NCBI GenBank assembly: GCA_030425705.1
Contig: JAUHZU010000002.1
Location: 124,001-188,000, forward strand
DNA from: Phycisphaerae bacterium
GTDB taxonomy: Bacteria > Planctomycetota > Phycisphaerae > Phycisphaerales > Phycisphaeraceae
DNA length: 64,000 nucleotides
Direction of reading: 5' to 3'
This document shows, piece by piece, positions 51,205 through 60,922 of this stretch. How positions within the stretch are numbered: the first letter of the stretch is position 1; every line of letters begins with the position of its first letter. The translations under genes and the position numbers were made by a program. The notes under the pieces were generated by a model, which made no database searches, had not been told where the DNA came from, and saw only the letters and a program-made list of their open reading frames with translations.

Positions 51205-51762
51205 CTAGTTCTCGCTGGGCTGGATGATGATCGGGTCGTCGTCGGGGTCGGTGGTGCCCGGGCCGCTCTCGGAGCCCGGCGGGGTGACGGCCGTCTGGAC
51301 GTGTGCGGTGAGCAGGCCCGTCGACCCGGTCAGCCGGGCGTCGACATCGCCGGCGTAGTCGCCGGCGGCGACGGCCTGCATCCGGAAGACCACGCGGACC
51401 TCTTCCCCGGCCGGGATCGGGAGGTTGTAGTCAAACCCGCGGAAGACCGGGCCCTCTTCCTCCGCGACGTAAGGCGGCTCGGTGCGGATCAGGACGAACC
51501 CGTCGAGGTACCCCCCGGACAGGTCGATGCCGACGAGCGAGATCGGCTGGTGGGTGGCGTTGTGCACCCGGACGGCCATCTCGACGGTGTCGCCCTCGGT
51601 GACGCGTTCGGGCGTCTCGACCCGCAGCGTGACGATTGCGGCCTCGGTCTCGGGCTGGGCCAGCACGTACCACACCACGCCGACCCCGACGACGATCGGC
51701 AGCAGCAGCACGCCGACCACCAGCATCGTGGCGAGGCGGGTGTTGGAGGGGGTCGTATTCAA
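51205..51762 (-). CDS. Membrane-anchored beta-sandwich protein, unknown
   Basis: A 185-residue protein with one N-terminal membrane segment (MLVVGVLLLPIVVGVGVVWY, about residues 13-32) and an outer domain. The outer domain is built of strands such as AAIVTLRVETPERVTEGDT and VEMAVRVHNATHQPISLV, an immunoglobulin-like pattern. The tail is acidic and disordered (DPDDDPIII). It is co-directional with the peptidase three bases downstream. No specific family is recognised. Confidence 0.65.
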   Translation of the reverse strand: MNTTPSNTRLATMLVVGVLLLPIVVGVGVVWYVLAQPETEAAIVTLRVETPERVTEGDTVEMAVRVHNATHQPISLVGIDLSGGYLDGFVLIRTEPPYVAEEEGPVFRGFDYNLPIPAGEEVRVVFRMQAVAAGDYAGDVDARLTGSTGLLTAHVQTAVTPPGSESGPGTTDPDDDPIIIQPSEN

Positions 51763-51835
51763 GCGTCGGCTCCGGCGGGTGCGCGGTCGCCGCCATGATA
51801 GCCCCCCTCCGCGGCGGGCCTCGGCGGCCGGGGGC

Positions 51836-53086
51836 TCAGCCCTGGTAGCCCTGCTTCGCGCCGCGGACCTGCATGGGCAGGCCGTACAGGTCGATGAACC
51901 CGCGGGCCGCGGTGATGTCGTACCCGTCCATCGCGAAGCTGGCGAGGTCGGCGTCGTAGAGCGAGCTCTTCTTCGCGTCGGCCTCGACGGCGACGGCCCG
52001 CCCCTTGTAGAGCTTGACCTTCACCGTGCCGTTGACGTGCTCGTTGCTCTCATCGACGAAGGCCTGCAACGCCTCGCGCAGCGGGTGGAACCACTGGCCG
52101 TAGTACACGATCTCTCCGTACTTGAGCGCGAGCTGCTGCTTGGTGTGGTAGAGGTCGCGCTCCAGGCAGAGCTGCTCCAGCGCCTTGTGCGCTTCGTAGA
52201 GGATCGTCCCGCCGGGCGTCTCGTAGACCCCGCGCGACTTCATGCCGACCAGCCGGTTCTCGACGAGCACGGTCTGCCCGACCGCGTGTTTGCCGCCGAT
52301 CTTATTGAGCGACTCGATCATCACATCGCCGCGCAGCGCTTTGCCGTTGAGCTTCCACGGCGTGCCGCGCTTGAAGGTGATCTCGACGGTCTCCGCTTTC
52401 GCGGGGGCCTTCTCGACGGGGACGCTCATGACCAGGCAGCGCTTCCAGTCCGGCTCGCGCTCGGGGTGCTCGATCTCGTCGCCCTCGTGGGAGATGTGCC
52501 AGAGGTTGCGGTCGCGGGAGTAGATCTTCTTCTTGGTCTGCTCGATGGGGATCTTGTGCTGCCTGGCGTAGTCGATGGCGGTAGCACGGTCGGTGAGGCC
52601 GTCGGCGATGAAGGCCGGGTCCTTCCACGGGCTGACGATCTTGAGCTTGGGGGCGAGGGCCTTGTAGGTCAGCTCGAAGCGGACCTGGTCGTTGCCCTTG
52701 CCGGTCGCGCCGTGGCCGAGCGCATCGGCACCGGTCTTTTGCGCGGCGAGGACCTGGTGCTTGGCGATCAGCGGCCGGGCGATCGACGTGCCCAGCAGGT
52801 AGTCGCCCTCGTAGGTCGCGTGGGCGCGGAGCATGGGGTAGCAGTACTGCTCGGCAAACTCCTTGCGTAGGTCCTTGACGATGACCTCGTCGGCGCCGCT
52901 GGCGTAGGCCTTCTTCTCGATACCCTTGAGCTCGTCGCCCTGGCCCAGTTCGGCCGCGAACGCCACAAGCTTGACGCCGGGGTAGCGGTGCTTGAGCCAG
53001 GGGAGGATGACGGAGGTGTCCAGCCCGCCGGAGTAGGCGAGGACGATCTTTTTGGGGTGGGTCGGGTCTTGCGTGCGCTTGGCCAT
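51836..53086 (-). CDS. argG: Argininosuccinate synthase
   Basis: A 416-residue enzyme that joins citrulline and aspartate using ATP in arginine synthesis. The PP-loop VLAYSGGLDTSVILPWL is at residues 17-33, with YCYPMLRAHATYEGDYLLGT near 81 and GHGATGKGNDQVRFELTYKA near 125, all typical of ArgG. ATG 53086 is preferred over an upstream codon that adds a basic extension. No other arg genes are nearby, so arginine synthesis is dispersed. Confidence 0.96.
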   Translation of the reverse strand: MAKRTQDPTHPKKIVLAYSGGLDTSVILPWLKHRYPGVKLVAFAAELGQGDELKGIEKKAYASGADEVIVKDLRKEFAEQYCYPMLRAHATYEGDYLLGTSIARPLIAKHQVLAAQKTGADALGHGATGKGNDQVRFELTYKALAPKLKIVSPWKDPAFIADGLTDRATAIDYARQHKIPIEQTKKKIYSRDRNLWHISHEGDEIEHPEREPDWKRCLVMSVPVEKAPAKAETVEITFKRGTPWKLNGKALRGDVMIESLNKIGGKHAVGQTVLVENRLVGMKSRGVYETPGGTILYEAHKALEQLCLERDLYHTKQQLALKYGEIVYYGQWFHPLREALQAFVDESNEHVNGTVKVKLYKGRAVAVEADAKKSSLYDADLASFAMDGYDITAARGFIDLYGLPMQVRGAKQGYQG

Positions 53087-53152
53087 GGTGGGTCTAACCT
53101 GCGGGTTCGGTGGCGGAAACCGCACAGGATAGCGGGTGGGCGTGTACGGGGT

Positions 53153-53689
53153 TTACCAGCCGTGGGCCTGCGCGAGGGCGACAGCGGTGTAGACCTTGAC
53201 GTCGATAGCGTCGCCGGCGTCGACGCGTTGGGCGAGCCAGCGGTCCGCGTCATCCAGGGGGACGCGGTGGACGGTGATGTCTTCGCCCTCGTGCGCCGTG
53301 CCCCCGCCTTCGCCGGTGCGCGTGAGGCCGGTGGCGTGGTAGAGGTCGATCACCTCGCCGGTGAGCCCGGGGCTGGTGCAGACCCGCCAGAGCCGGCGCA
53401 TCTCTGACGCGCGGTAGCCGGTCTCCTCCTCCAGCTCCCGGCGGGCGGCGAGCTCGAACGCCTCGTCCGGGTCGTCGCCGTCCCCCGCCAGGCCTGCGGG
53501 CAGCTCCAGGCAAGGCCGGCCCAGCGGTACCCGTTGCTGCTCGACGATCAGCAGCTCGCGCTGCGGCGTCACCGCGATGATCGCCACCGCCCCGGCCGAG
53601 CCGACTCGGCGGACGTACTCCCACCGCCCCTCCTTGACCATTTCGAGGAACCGGCCGGCCGCGAGGATGTGGCGTGATTCGTCGGGCAT
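53153..53689 (-). CDS. Nudix hydrolase (ADP-ribose pyrophosphatase type)
   Basis: A 178-residue Nudix protein. The Nudix box is visible as GDGDDPDEAFELAARRELEE plus ETGY near residues 70-93, preceded by the strand LELPAGLAG that is typical of ADP-ribose pyrophosphatases. It would cleave ADP-ribose or related nucleotide diphosphates. It stands alone between argG and the divergent DUF1800 gene. Confidence 0.9.
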   Translation of the reverse strand: MPDESRHILAAGRFLEMVKEGRWEYVRRVGSAGAVAIIAVTPQRELLIVEQQRVPLGRPCLELPAGLAGDGDDPDEAFELAARRELEEETGYRASEMRRLWRVCTSPGLTGEVIDLYHATGLTRTGEGGGTAHEGEDITVHRVPLDDADRWLAQRVDAGDAIDVKVYTAVALAQAHGW

Positions 53690-53876
53690 GGCCCCATGCT
53701 ACCCGCGCCGACCACCCGGGGTGCTGGGCGGATCACCGGTCCGTGCGGCCCGGCCTATAACCGCCGTCAACGTGTTTTAGGCCGATTTTTCTGGCTTGAA
53801 CCCCCGATGGTCCGTAACATTAAATAGTTCGCCATCGTCGCCAAACGATGGAACCCCCGCCAGACGAGCCCCCCTC

Positions 53877-55622
53877 ATGCCGCGATACCCCCGTTGTTTC
53901 CGCCCTGTGCTGCTGTACGTGCTGTTGCTCGGGCTCCTGCTGCCGGCCGTCCCGACCCTGGGCCAGGCGACCCGTGAGGACCGCGACCGCGAGACCGAAC
54001 GGCGGATCCGCGAGCTGGGCATCGGTGCCGGCCGGGACCGCGACCGCTCCAGCCGGGACGACGACAACCCCGGTGCCGAGACCAACCAAGGCGCCCCCCT
54101 CACCGAGCGCGAGATCGCCGCGCATGTCCTCAACCGCCTGAGCTTCGGGCCCCGCCCCGGGCAGGTCGAGGAGGTCATGGAGTACGGCTGGGAGGAATGG
54201 GTCCGCCGGCAGCTCGACCCCGCGTCGATCCCCAACGACCGGGTCGACTCGTTCCTCGCCTCCGAGCACCGCTGGACCGTCATGTCCATGGGCGACATCT
54301 TCCGGTCCTACCGCCCGGCTTACACGACCAACCCGCCCTCGCAGGAGGAGCAGGACGAGCGCAACCGCAACCTCGACCGCATCCGCCGCGAGCTGCAGGA
54401 GGCCACGCTCTACCGCGCGGTCTATTCCGAACGCCAGCTCGAAGAGGTCATCGTCGAGTTCTGGCGGAACCACTTCAACATCGACCAGCAGAAGGACGAC
54501 GTCGGCTACCTCGCCAACCACTACGAGGAGCAGGTCATCCGCCGGTTCGCCTTCGGCAAGTTCGAGCACATGCTGCTCGCGTCGGCCCGCCACCCGGGCA
54601 TGCTGATCTACCTGGACAACATCGTCAGCCAGAAGCCGCTGACCGAACGCGAGCAGCGACTGGTCGAGCGCTACGAGAACCGCAACAACATCCCACGCTC
54701 GATCCGTGCGCTCGGCCGGCAACGCGGGCTCAACGAGAACTACGCCCGCGAGCTCATGGAGCTGCACACCCTCGGCGTCGACCGCGAGTACACCCAGCGC
54801 GACGTCACCGAGATGGCCCGCGTCCTCACCGGCTGGACCGCCCGGTGGGAGGACGGCTCGTCCTACGGCCAGACGCCCGACTCGCGCGGCAACCTGCCGG
54901 ACTACGGCTTCTACTTCCGTGAGGAGGTCCACGACACGAACAACAAGCGCGTGCTCGGCTCGTCGCTGCGTGGCGGCGGCGAGGAACAGGGCATCATGGT
55001 GATCCGCGCACTGGCGAACCACCGCTACACCGCCGACCACATCAGCCGCAAGCTGTGCACCTACCTGCTCCGCGACGAGCCGAGCGAGGCCCTGGTCGCC
55101 GAGGTCGCCCGCGTGTTCCTGCGCAGCGACGGCGACCTGCCGGAGGTGTACGCCGCGATCATCTTCTCCGACGATTTCCTGTACCGGCAGAACCACCGGG
55201 TCAAGTTCAAGACGCCGTTTGAGTACGTGGTCTCCGCGCTGCGCGCGACCGGGGCCCAGGTCGAGAACTGGAACGAGACCCGCGAGGCCATCCGCCTGAT
55301 GGGCCAGCCGATCTACCGGTGCGAGGACCCCACCGGCTACGAGGACACGGCCGAGGCCTGGCTGGACCCGGGCGTGCTCGTGTACCGCTGGTCGTACGCC
55401 CTGCGGCTCGCGCGCAACCAGGTCGAGGGCGTGCGCGTCGGCGAGTCGTTGCTCGCGAACCTCCCCCGCGACGAGATGAAGGACAAGCTCATCGGCCGGG
55501 TCGTGCCCGGCGGCGTGAGCCCGCAGACCAACACCGTGCTCGACGAGTACCTCCGCGACCGCACCAGCGCCGCCGACCTGCTCGGCCTTCTGCTCGGCTC
55601 GCCGGACTTCCAGCAGCAGTAA
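53877..55622 (+). CDS. DUF1800 family exported protein
   Basis: A 581-residue protein with a signal peptide (RPVLLYVLLLGLLLPAVPTL, about residues 9-28). It has the conserved DUF1800 segments HVLNRLSFGPRPGQVEEV near residue 83, FWRNHFNIDQQK near 199, ENYARELMELHTLGVD near 288, and ARVLTGWT. DUF1800 and DUF1501 genes are commonly adjacent in Planctomycetes and other bacteria; their function is unproven, with exported carbohydrate-related roles suggested. ATG 53877 is chosen to place the signal peptide at the start. Confidence 0.9.
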   Translation: MPRYPRCFRPVLLYVLLLGLLLPAVPTLGQATREDRDRETERRIRELGIGAGRDRDRSSRDDDNPGAETNQGAPLTEREIAAHVLNRLSFGPRPGQVEEVMEYGWEEWVRRQLDPASIPNDRVDSFLASEHRWTVMSMGDIFRSYRPAYTTNPPSQEEQDERNRNLDRIRRELQEATLYRAVYSERQLEEVIVEFWRNHFNIDQQKDDVGYLANHYEEQVIRRFAFGKFEHMLLASARHPGMLIYLDNIVSQKPLTEREQRLVERYENRNNIPRSIRALGRQRGLNENYARELMELHTLGVDREYTQRDVTEMARVLTGWTARWEDGSSYGQTPDSRGNLPDYGFYFREEVHDTNNKRVLGSSLRGGGEEQGIMVIRALANHRYTADHISRKLCTYLLRDEPSEALVAEVARVFLRSDGDLPEVYAAIIFSDDFLYRQNHRVKFKTPFEYVVSALRATGAQVENWNETREAIRLMGQPIYRCEDPTGYEDTAEAWLDPGVLVYRWSYALRLARNQVEGVRVGESLLANLPRDEMKDKLIGRVVPGGVSPQTNTVLDEYLRDRTSAADLLGLLLGSPDFQQQ

Positions 55623-55655
55623 CCCCACCACTTTTGTCACCCCGGAGCGATCGCT

Positions 55656-56993
55656 ATGTCCCCCACCCGCCGTGATTTCCTGAAGTCGTCTTCCGCGTTG
55701 ATGATGGGCGCGACGGCGCTGGGGCTGTCGCCCGCCGCGTTGGCGCAGGCGCTGCGTGAGGACGGCCACCCGCCGACGCTTGTGGTCGTCTACCTCCGCG
55801 GCGGCGCTGACGCGCTCAACACCGTCATCCCCGCCGGGGACCAGGACTACTACAGCGTCCGCCCGACGATCGGCGTGCCCACCCCCGCCAACGCCGGGGA
55901 GAACAACCCAGGCGTGATCCCCGTGACCAACATGTTTGGCTTCCACCCCGCGCTGGCGCCGCTGCACGAGCTGTACCAGCAGGAGCGGATGACCGCGATC
56001 ATCAACGCCGGCTCCACGCACCCGACGCGCAGCCACTTCGATGCGCAGGACTTCATGGAACGCGCCGCGCCGGGCGTCAAGTCCATCACCGAGGGCTGGC
56101 TGAACCGCTACCTCAGCGCGACGCGGACCAACGCCGACCGCGACCTCCGCGCGGTCTCGCTGCAGAGCACCCTGCCCCGCTCGCTCCGCGGGGAGTACCC
56201 GGTCCTGGCCGTGCCCGGCTACGGCGCGGACGAGGCGATGCGCGCCTTCGAGCGGATGTATTCCTGTGAGGGCAACGCCGAGGCCCAGCCCGGCGAGGCG
56301 GGCATGACCGACGACGGCCCGCGCGTCGGTGGCGGGCCCGCGACCGTCGAGGAACGCGACCACGCCCGTGAGCGGCAGCAGGAGATCCTCACCGCCGGGG
56401 CCCAGAGCATCGAGAAGCTCCGTCACCTCCAGGGCATCGTCCGCAACGGCGGCCGGCCGCAGGGCTACCCCGGCGGCGGGCTGGGCAGCCAGCTCGCCGA
56501 CATCGCCAAGGTCATCAAGGCCGGCGAAGGCCTCGAGATCGCCGCGCTCGACTACGGCGGGTGGGACCACCACGCCTACCAGGGCGGCAGCACCGGCACG
56601 ATGGCCAACATGCTCAACCACGTCGCGCAGTCCGTCCGCGCGTTCCACGACGACCTGGGCCCGCTCATGGACAAGACCGTCGTGCTGGTCATGTCCGAGT
56701 TCGGCCGAACCGTGCACGAGAACGGCAACAACGGCACGGACCACGGCCACGGCGGGTTCATGATGGCCGTCGGTGGGCCGGTCCGGGGCAACCGGCTCTA
56801 TGGCCGGTACAACGGCCTGGGCCGACGCGAGCTCTACCAGGGCCGCGACCTGCCGGTCTACACCGACTTCCGCAGCGTCTTCGCCGAGACCCTCTACGCG
56901 CTGTTCGGCTTCAACTCCGACGAACGCCAGTTCTTCCCCGAGTTCGAAGCGAACGAGCGGGCCGTCGGCTTCCTCAACCCCGTCGCGGGGTAA
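55656..56993 (+). CDS. DUF1501 family protein with Tat signal
   Basis: A 445-residue protein with a twin-arginine signal (TRRDFLKSSSALMMGATALG, residues 4-23). Family features are LVVVYLRGGADALNTVIPA near residue 42, FGFHPALAPLHELYQQERM near 102, INAGSTHPTRSHFDAQDFME near 120 and SEFGRTVHENGNNGTDHGHG near 348, which resemble the alkaline phosphatase/sulfatase superfamily. It follows the DUF1800 gene by 33 bases, the usual pairing. A 14-pair hairpin follows. The substrate is unknown. Confidence 0.9.
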   Translation: MSPTRRDFLKSSSALMMGATALGLSPAALAQALREDGHPPTLVVVYLRGGADALNTVIPAGDQDYYSVRPTIGVPTPANAGENNPGVIPVTNMFGFHPALAPLHELYQQERMTAIINAGSTHPTRSHFDAQDFMERAAPGVKSITEGWLNRYLSATRTNADRDLRAVSLQSTLPRSLRGEYPVLAVPGYGADEAMRAFERMYSCEGNAEAQPGEAGMTDDGPRVGGGPATVEERDHARERQQEILTAGAQSIEKLRHLQGIVRNGGRPQGYPGGGLGSQLADIAKVIKAGEGLEIAALDYGGWDHHAYQGGSTGTMANMLNHVAQSVRAFHDDLGPLMDKTVVLVMSEFGRTVHENGNNGTDHGHGGFMMAVGGPVRGNRLYGRYNGLGRRELYQGRDLPVYTDFRSVFAETLYALFGFNSDERQFFPEFEANERAVGFLNPVAG

Positions 56994-57023
56994 GCACCAA
57001 GACGTCTCACCCTGTTGTAATCC

Positions 57024-57054
57024 CGAAGCCCACGCCGCCACGGCGTGGGCTTCG
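57024..57054. terminator. Perfect bidirectional hairpin between convergent genes
   Basis: CGAAGCCCACGCCG (57024-57037) and CGGCGTGGGCTTCG (57041-57054) form a 14-pair stem with the loop CCA. It lies between two converging genes and could end transcription in both directions, although T-tracts are weak. Confidence 0.7.
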
Positions 57055-57091
57055 GTCGTTATCGCGGGGTGCTGTGTTTCCGACGGCTCGT

Positions 57092-57835
57092 CTAGTCGAG
57101 CTGCAGGTCGGCCGGGAAGCCCGACTCGGGCACGGTGAGCAGGCCGATACCGATCTGCCGGTTGGTTCGGTCGTGCTCGACGAACGCGGTGGTGTCGAAC
57201 TGCTGGGTGAGCTGTTTCCACAGGCGGTCGACCTGGATATCCGGGTCGTGGGGCGCGGGCATGATGTCGTGGAAGCCGATCTTCCCGCCGGGCCGGACAA
57301 GCGGGCCGTACTGCAGGAAGTCCTGCTTCACGCCGGGGTAGAGGTGGTCGCCGTCGATGAAGAGGAAGTCGACGGGCCGGTCGGCGAGCGCGTCTTTGGT
57401 CTTGGCGAGGGTCTCGGGGGTGTGCGAGTCCTCGCGGAGCAGCTTGAGGGTCTGGCCCTCCTGGGTGAAGGCCTGGTAGAGCGGGACCCGGCAGGGCAGG
57501 TACCCGCCGCCGAACTGCCCGCCGGGGAGGTCGACCGAGACGATGAGCGCGTCGGGTGTCGCGGCCTGCGCCCAGAGGTAGAGCGTGCCGCCCTTGGCGG
57601 TGCCGATCTCGAGGACGGTCGCGGGGCGGAGCTCGCGGATGGCGGCGTAGAGCGCGTGGATCTCCGAGGGCGTCTGCCGGGGGCGGATGCTGCGGAAGTG
57701 GCCGTCGCCCTGGTAGGTGAAGGGGACGGCGAACCGCGCCTCGGGCGAGGGCAGGTGGTACTCCATCCGCTTGAGCTTGCGGATTGCGGACGCCTGGTGC
57801 TTGTTGGCGCAGAGGTTCCAGAGCAGGTTTCGCAT
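57092..57835 (-). CDS. CmcI-like / class I SAM-dependent methyltransferase
   Basis: A 247-residue protein with a Rossmann-like methyltransferase core. VLEIGTAKGGTLYLWAQ near residue 68 is the SAM-binding glycine loop, IVSVDLPGGQFGGG near 93, and FLFIDGDHLYPGVKQDF near 142 with a conserved Asp-His typical of the CmcI/Methyltransf_24 group. An N-terminal basic segment precedes the fold. ATG 57835 is preferred, with 57856 as an alternative. The substrate is unknown; relatives act on sugars or small molecules in cell-surface and antibiotic pathways. Confidence 0.82.
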   Translation of the reverse strand: MRNLLWNLCANKHQASAIRKLKRMEYHLPSPEARFAVPFTYQGDGHFRSIRPRQTPSEIHALYAAIRELRPATVLEIGTAKGGTLYLWAQAATPDALIVSVDLPGGQFGGGYLPCRVPLYQAFTQEGQTLKLLREDSHTPETLAKTKDALADRPVDFLFIDGDHLYPGVKQDFLQYGPLVRPGGKIGFHDIMPAPHDPDIQVDRLWKQLTQQFDTTAFVEHDRTNRQIGIGLLTVPESGFPADLQLD

Positions 57836-58022
57836 AGGGCTGGGATCATTCCACATGGGTCTGGCGGTGTCAATCAGTCGGGGTGTTGTGTGCCGCCCCG
57901 GCTGCTTGCCGGGCGCCCCCTGGGTGCGATCGGTGGCGTTGACGGTGCCCTCACGCCGGCCCCGATATAATCCGGGATTCCTGATTCCCCCCCGCCGGCA
58001 GGCCTCGGACGCCCCAACGCTC

Positions 58023-59864
58023 ATGAAGGCCAACCCCTTCTTCAAGTACCTCCGCGAGCTGCTGCGGTACCGCACGGCCCTGCTCGTGTCGCTCGGGCTG
58101 GTGCTGTTCAACGCCGCGTTCGCCTTCGCGGGCTTCGGGCTGTTCCTCAAGTCCGTGCAGGTGATCTTCACGACCGAGGGCTCGGTCCGCGACCTCGCCG
58201 CCGACTGGCTGGCCAACCCGGAGGTCACACGTTGGATCGGCGACCGGTCGTCGCTGGCGCAGTACGTCCCGGTCGACAAGTTCAACGCGTTTGCGGCGAT
58301 GCTCGGCGTGATCTGTGTGATGGCGCTGATCGGTGCAGCCCTGCGGTTCGCGTACGACTACATCGTCATCGAGGTGAGCTACCGGACGATCCGGCGGATC
58401 CAGACCCGGTGCTTCAAGCACCTGATGCACGCCAGGTGGGAGTCGCTCAACGCGATGGGCGGGGCGGACATCCTCAACCGGATGATCTTCGACTGCATCT
58501 TCGTGAACCGGGGGTTCGCGGCGATCCTGAGCAAGTCGCTGCGGGACGCGGTGATCGGCGTGTTCTTCCTGGCCGGGGCGATGTGGGCCGACCCGCTGCT
58601 GACGCTGCTGTTCCTGCTGGTCGTCCCGGTGGTGTTCACGCTGACGCGGAAGTTCGGCAAGCGCGTCCGCCGGGCCGCGAAGTACTCGATGCAGGCCAAC
58701 AGCATCATCATGCGCGTCGTGAACGAGGTGACGGCGGGGATGGTCGTCCTGCGTACGCACAACGCCGAGGGCCAGGCCCGCCGGCGGTTCAACACCGCGT
58801 TGCGTCGGCACTTCATGCTGGTGATGACCGGGCGCAAGGCGCGGGCGTTGACCGCGCCGGTCGTAGAGTTCGTCACGCTGGTGGGCGCGATGGGCGTGTC
58901 ATTGGCCGCGGCGTGGTACGTGTTCGTGCAGCAGCGGACCGACCCGGCGGAGATGGTGATCGTGCTGGTCTGGCTGGCGCTGGCGGGGGCGTCGTTCAAG
59001 CCGCTGTCGAAGCTGAACAACGAGCTGCAGGAGGCCGGGGCCGCGGCCCGGCGGATCGACGAGCTGCTCGCGATGCCCGAGGAGCAGGACGCGCCCGGCG
59101 CGACCGAGCTGCCCGAGCACCGCGAGCACATCCGCTTCGAGGACGTGACGTACCGGTACCCCGACGCCGACGAGCCGGCCGTCACCGGGCTGTCGCTGGA
59201 GGTGCCCCACGCGCAGACCGTTGCGATCGTCGGCGCCAACGGCTCGGGCAAGTCCACGCTGGTCAACCTCGTGACGCGTGTTATCGAGCCCTCGGCCGGT
59301 ACCGTCCGCATCGACGGGCACGACCTGGCGGGCTGCACCTACCGCTCGCTGCGCAACCAGGTCGCGCTCGTGCCCCAGCAGTCGATGCTGTTCACCGGCA
59401 CGGTCGCGGACAATATCGCGCTGGGCAACCTCGGCGCGCCGCGCGATAGCATCGTCGCCGCCGCGAAGCACGCGCTCGCCGACGACTTCATCCAGGAGCT
59501 GCCCGACGGCTACGACACCGTCATCGGCGAGGGCGCGGCGGGGCTGTCCGGCGGGCAGCGACAGCGGCTGTGCATCGCCCGCGCCGCGCTGCGTCGGCCC
59601 CGGCTGCTCATCCTCGACGAGGCGACCAGCATGGTCGATACCGACTCCGAGTCCCGCATCAACGACGCCCTCCGCGCCGTCCGCAAGGGACGCACCACCC
59701 TCGTGGTCGCCCACCGGCTGGCGACCGTGCTCGACTGCGACCGCATCGTCGTCATGGACGAGGGCCGGATCGTCGGCGACGGCAACCACGCCGACCTCGC
59801 CCGCGACTGCGAGGCGTACCGCCGGCTCTTCGACCTGGACACCAAGACCCGCGCCCAGGCCTGA
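58023..59864 (+). CDS. MsbA-like ABC exporter (fused permease-ATPase)
   Basis: A 613-residue half-transporter. Six membrane segments occupy about residues 15-330, starting with ALLVSLGLVLFNAAFAFAGF. The ATPase has Walker A VGANGSGKSTLVNLVTR near 407, signature LSGGQRQRLCIARAALR near 513, Walker B LLILDEATSMVDTDSE near 533 and the H-loop VVAHRLATVLDCDRI. The type exports lipid A-like lipids, glycolipids or drugs. ATG 58023 is chosen because upstream sequence lacks the fold and overlaps the divergent methyltransferase. The pairing hints at surface lipid or glycan work. Confidence 0.93.
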   Translation: MKANPFFKYLRELLRYRTALLVSLGLVLFNAAFAFAGFGLFLKSVQVIFTTEGSVRDLAADWLANPEVTRWIGDRSSLAQYVPVDKFNAFAAMLGVICVMALIGAALRFAYDYIVIEVSYRTIRRIQTRCFKHLMHARWESLNAMGGADILNRMIFDCIFVNRGFAAILSKSLRDAVIGVFFLAGAMWADPLLTLLFLLVVPVVFTLTRKFGKRVRRAAKYSMQANSIIMRVVNEVTAGMVVLRTHNAEGQARRRFNTALRRHFMLVMTGRKARALTAPVVEFVTLVGAMGVSLAAAWYVFVQQRTDPAEMVIVLVWLALAGASFKPLSKLNNELQEAGAAARRIDELLAMPEEQDAPGATELPEHREHIRFEDVTYRYPDADEPAVTGLSLEVPHAQTVAIVGANGSGKSTLVNLVTRVIEPSAGTVRIDGHDLAGCTYRSLRNQVALVPQQSMLFTGTVADNIALGNLGAPRDSIVAAAKHALADDFIQELPDGYDTVIGEGAAGLSGGQRQRLCIARAALRRPRLLILDEATSMVDTDSESRINDALRAVRKGRTTLVVAHRLATVLDCDRIVVMDEGRIVGDGNHADLARDCEAYRRLFDLDTKTRAQA

Positions 59865-59876
59865 CGCGCGTACGCA

Positions 59877-60797
59877 TCACCCGCCCGCGAGCGCCCGACA
59901 CGCCTGCGCTGCCGCGCCGCCTGTGGTCGGCTGGATCGTCATCAGCGCGAGCGTGAAACTCATCGCGTTGAACCCCGCGTGTACCGCGATCGCGCACCAC
60001 AGCGAGCCCGTCCGCTCGTACACCCAGCCGAACACCACGCCCAGCAGCACCAGCACCGGCACCATGAAACCCGGCACCGCGCCGATATGCACCACCCCGA
60101 AGAACGCGGCGCACGGCAGGATGCTCAGCCAACGACGCTCGTGGCCGATCACCGCCTGCAGCCCGGTCTGCATCAGCCCGCGGAAGAACACCTCTTCCCC
60201 GATCGGCGCGATGACCACGGCCGCGACCAGCAGCCAGAACACCAGCAGCGTCGAGTCGTTGTCCGCCAGCGTCTCGAAGATCACGTGGCCGTGCTCGGGC
60301 AGCGGCTGCTGCACCAGCGTCATCACGAACTGCAGGACCGTCCCCAGCCCGGTCGCGAGCACGAACGCGACGACGACGCCCACCGCCGCGACCCCCAGGT
60401 CGCGCATCGGCCGACGCGGGATGACGCCGCCCAGACGGAGGTGGCCGCCGCGCGCCAGCCGGACCACCAGGTAGACCGCCGCCGGCAGCCAGGCCACGGC
60501 CTGCACCAACGCACTCACCGCCGCGCGGGTCGTCACCGGTACCCCCGCCCCACCGTCAGATGTGAGTTCTACCCCGAGCGCCGGCGGGATGAACGACGCC
60601 AGCAAGGGCCCGAGCACGAACAGCCCCAGCCCGGCGAACAGGTCCGCGGGGGTCCAGCCGACGTCGCGCACCGGCCCGCGCGCCAGCGCCTCGGGCTTGT
60701 GCAGGCCGGCGGCGAAGACCGCGGCGAGCGTCGCGGCGAAGGCCACGAGCGTCAGCAGGTGCCAGCCGTTGAGTCCGAACAGGAGGGGGGTGTTCAA
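59877..60797 (-). CDS. CPBP-family intramembrane protease
   Basis: A 306-residue membrane protein with about eight hydrophobic segments. The CPBP/Abi motif EEVFFRGLMQ near residue 202 supplies the catalytic Glu pair and Arg. A His follows in FFGVVHIGAVPGF, and another in AIAVHAGFNAM. The start is uncertain: TTG 60797 has AAAGG eight bases ahead and starts exactly before the first membrane segment, and no ATG fits. It is convergent with the exporter gene, 12 bases apart. Roles include CAAX-type processing or small-protein immunity. Confidence 0.85.
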   Translation of the reverse strand: MNTPLLFGLNGWHLLTLVAFAATLAAVFAAGLHKPEALARGPVRDVGWTPADLFAGLGLFVLGPLLASFIPPALGVELTSDGGAGVPVTTRAAVSALVQAVAWLPAAVYLVVRLARGGHLRLGGVIPRRPMRDLGVAAVGVVVAFVLATGLGTVLQFVMTLVQQPLPEHGHVIFETLADNDSTLLVFWLLVAAVVIAPIGEEVFFRGLMQTGLQAVIGHERRWLSILPCAAFFGVVHIGAVPGFMVPVLVLLGVVFGWVYERTGSLWCAIAVHAGFNAMSFTLALMTIQPTTGGAAAQACRALAGG

Positions 60798-60922
60798 GGG
60801 ATCGCCTTTTTCGGGGCCGTGGGGGATAACTTTAGCCGATCCGCCCCCGAGCGATTGCCAAGCCACGTTGATGCGGCTACGCTTACCGATTCGGATTTTT
60901 TGTACGACGCTTGGGGAGATCG

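Noticed and set aside
53820-57221. 1133-codon minus-strand frame opposite the DUF1800/DUF1501 genes
   Set aside because: The plus-strand genes have signal peptides and family motifs; the antisense frame is a GC-driven shadow with repetitive valine/aspartate-rich sequence.
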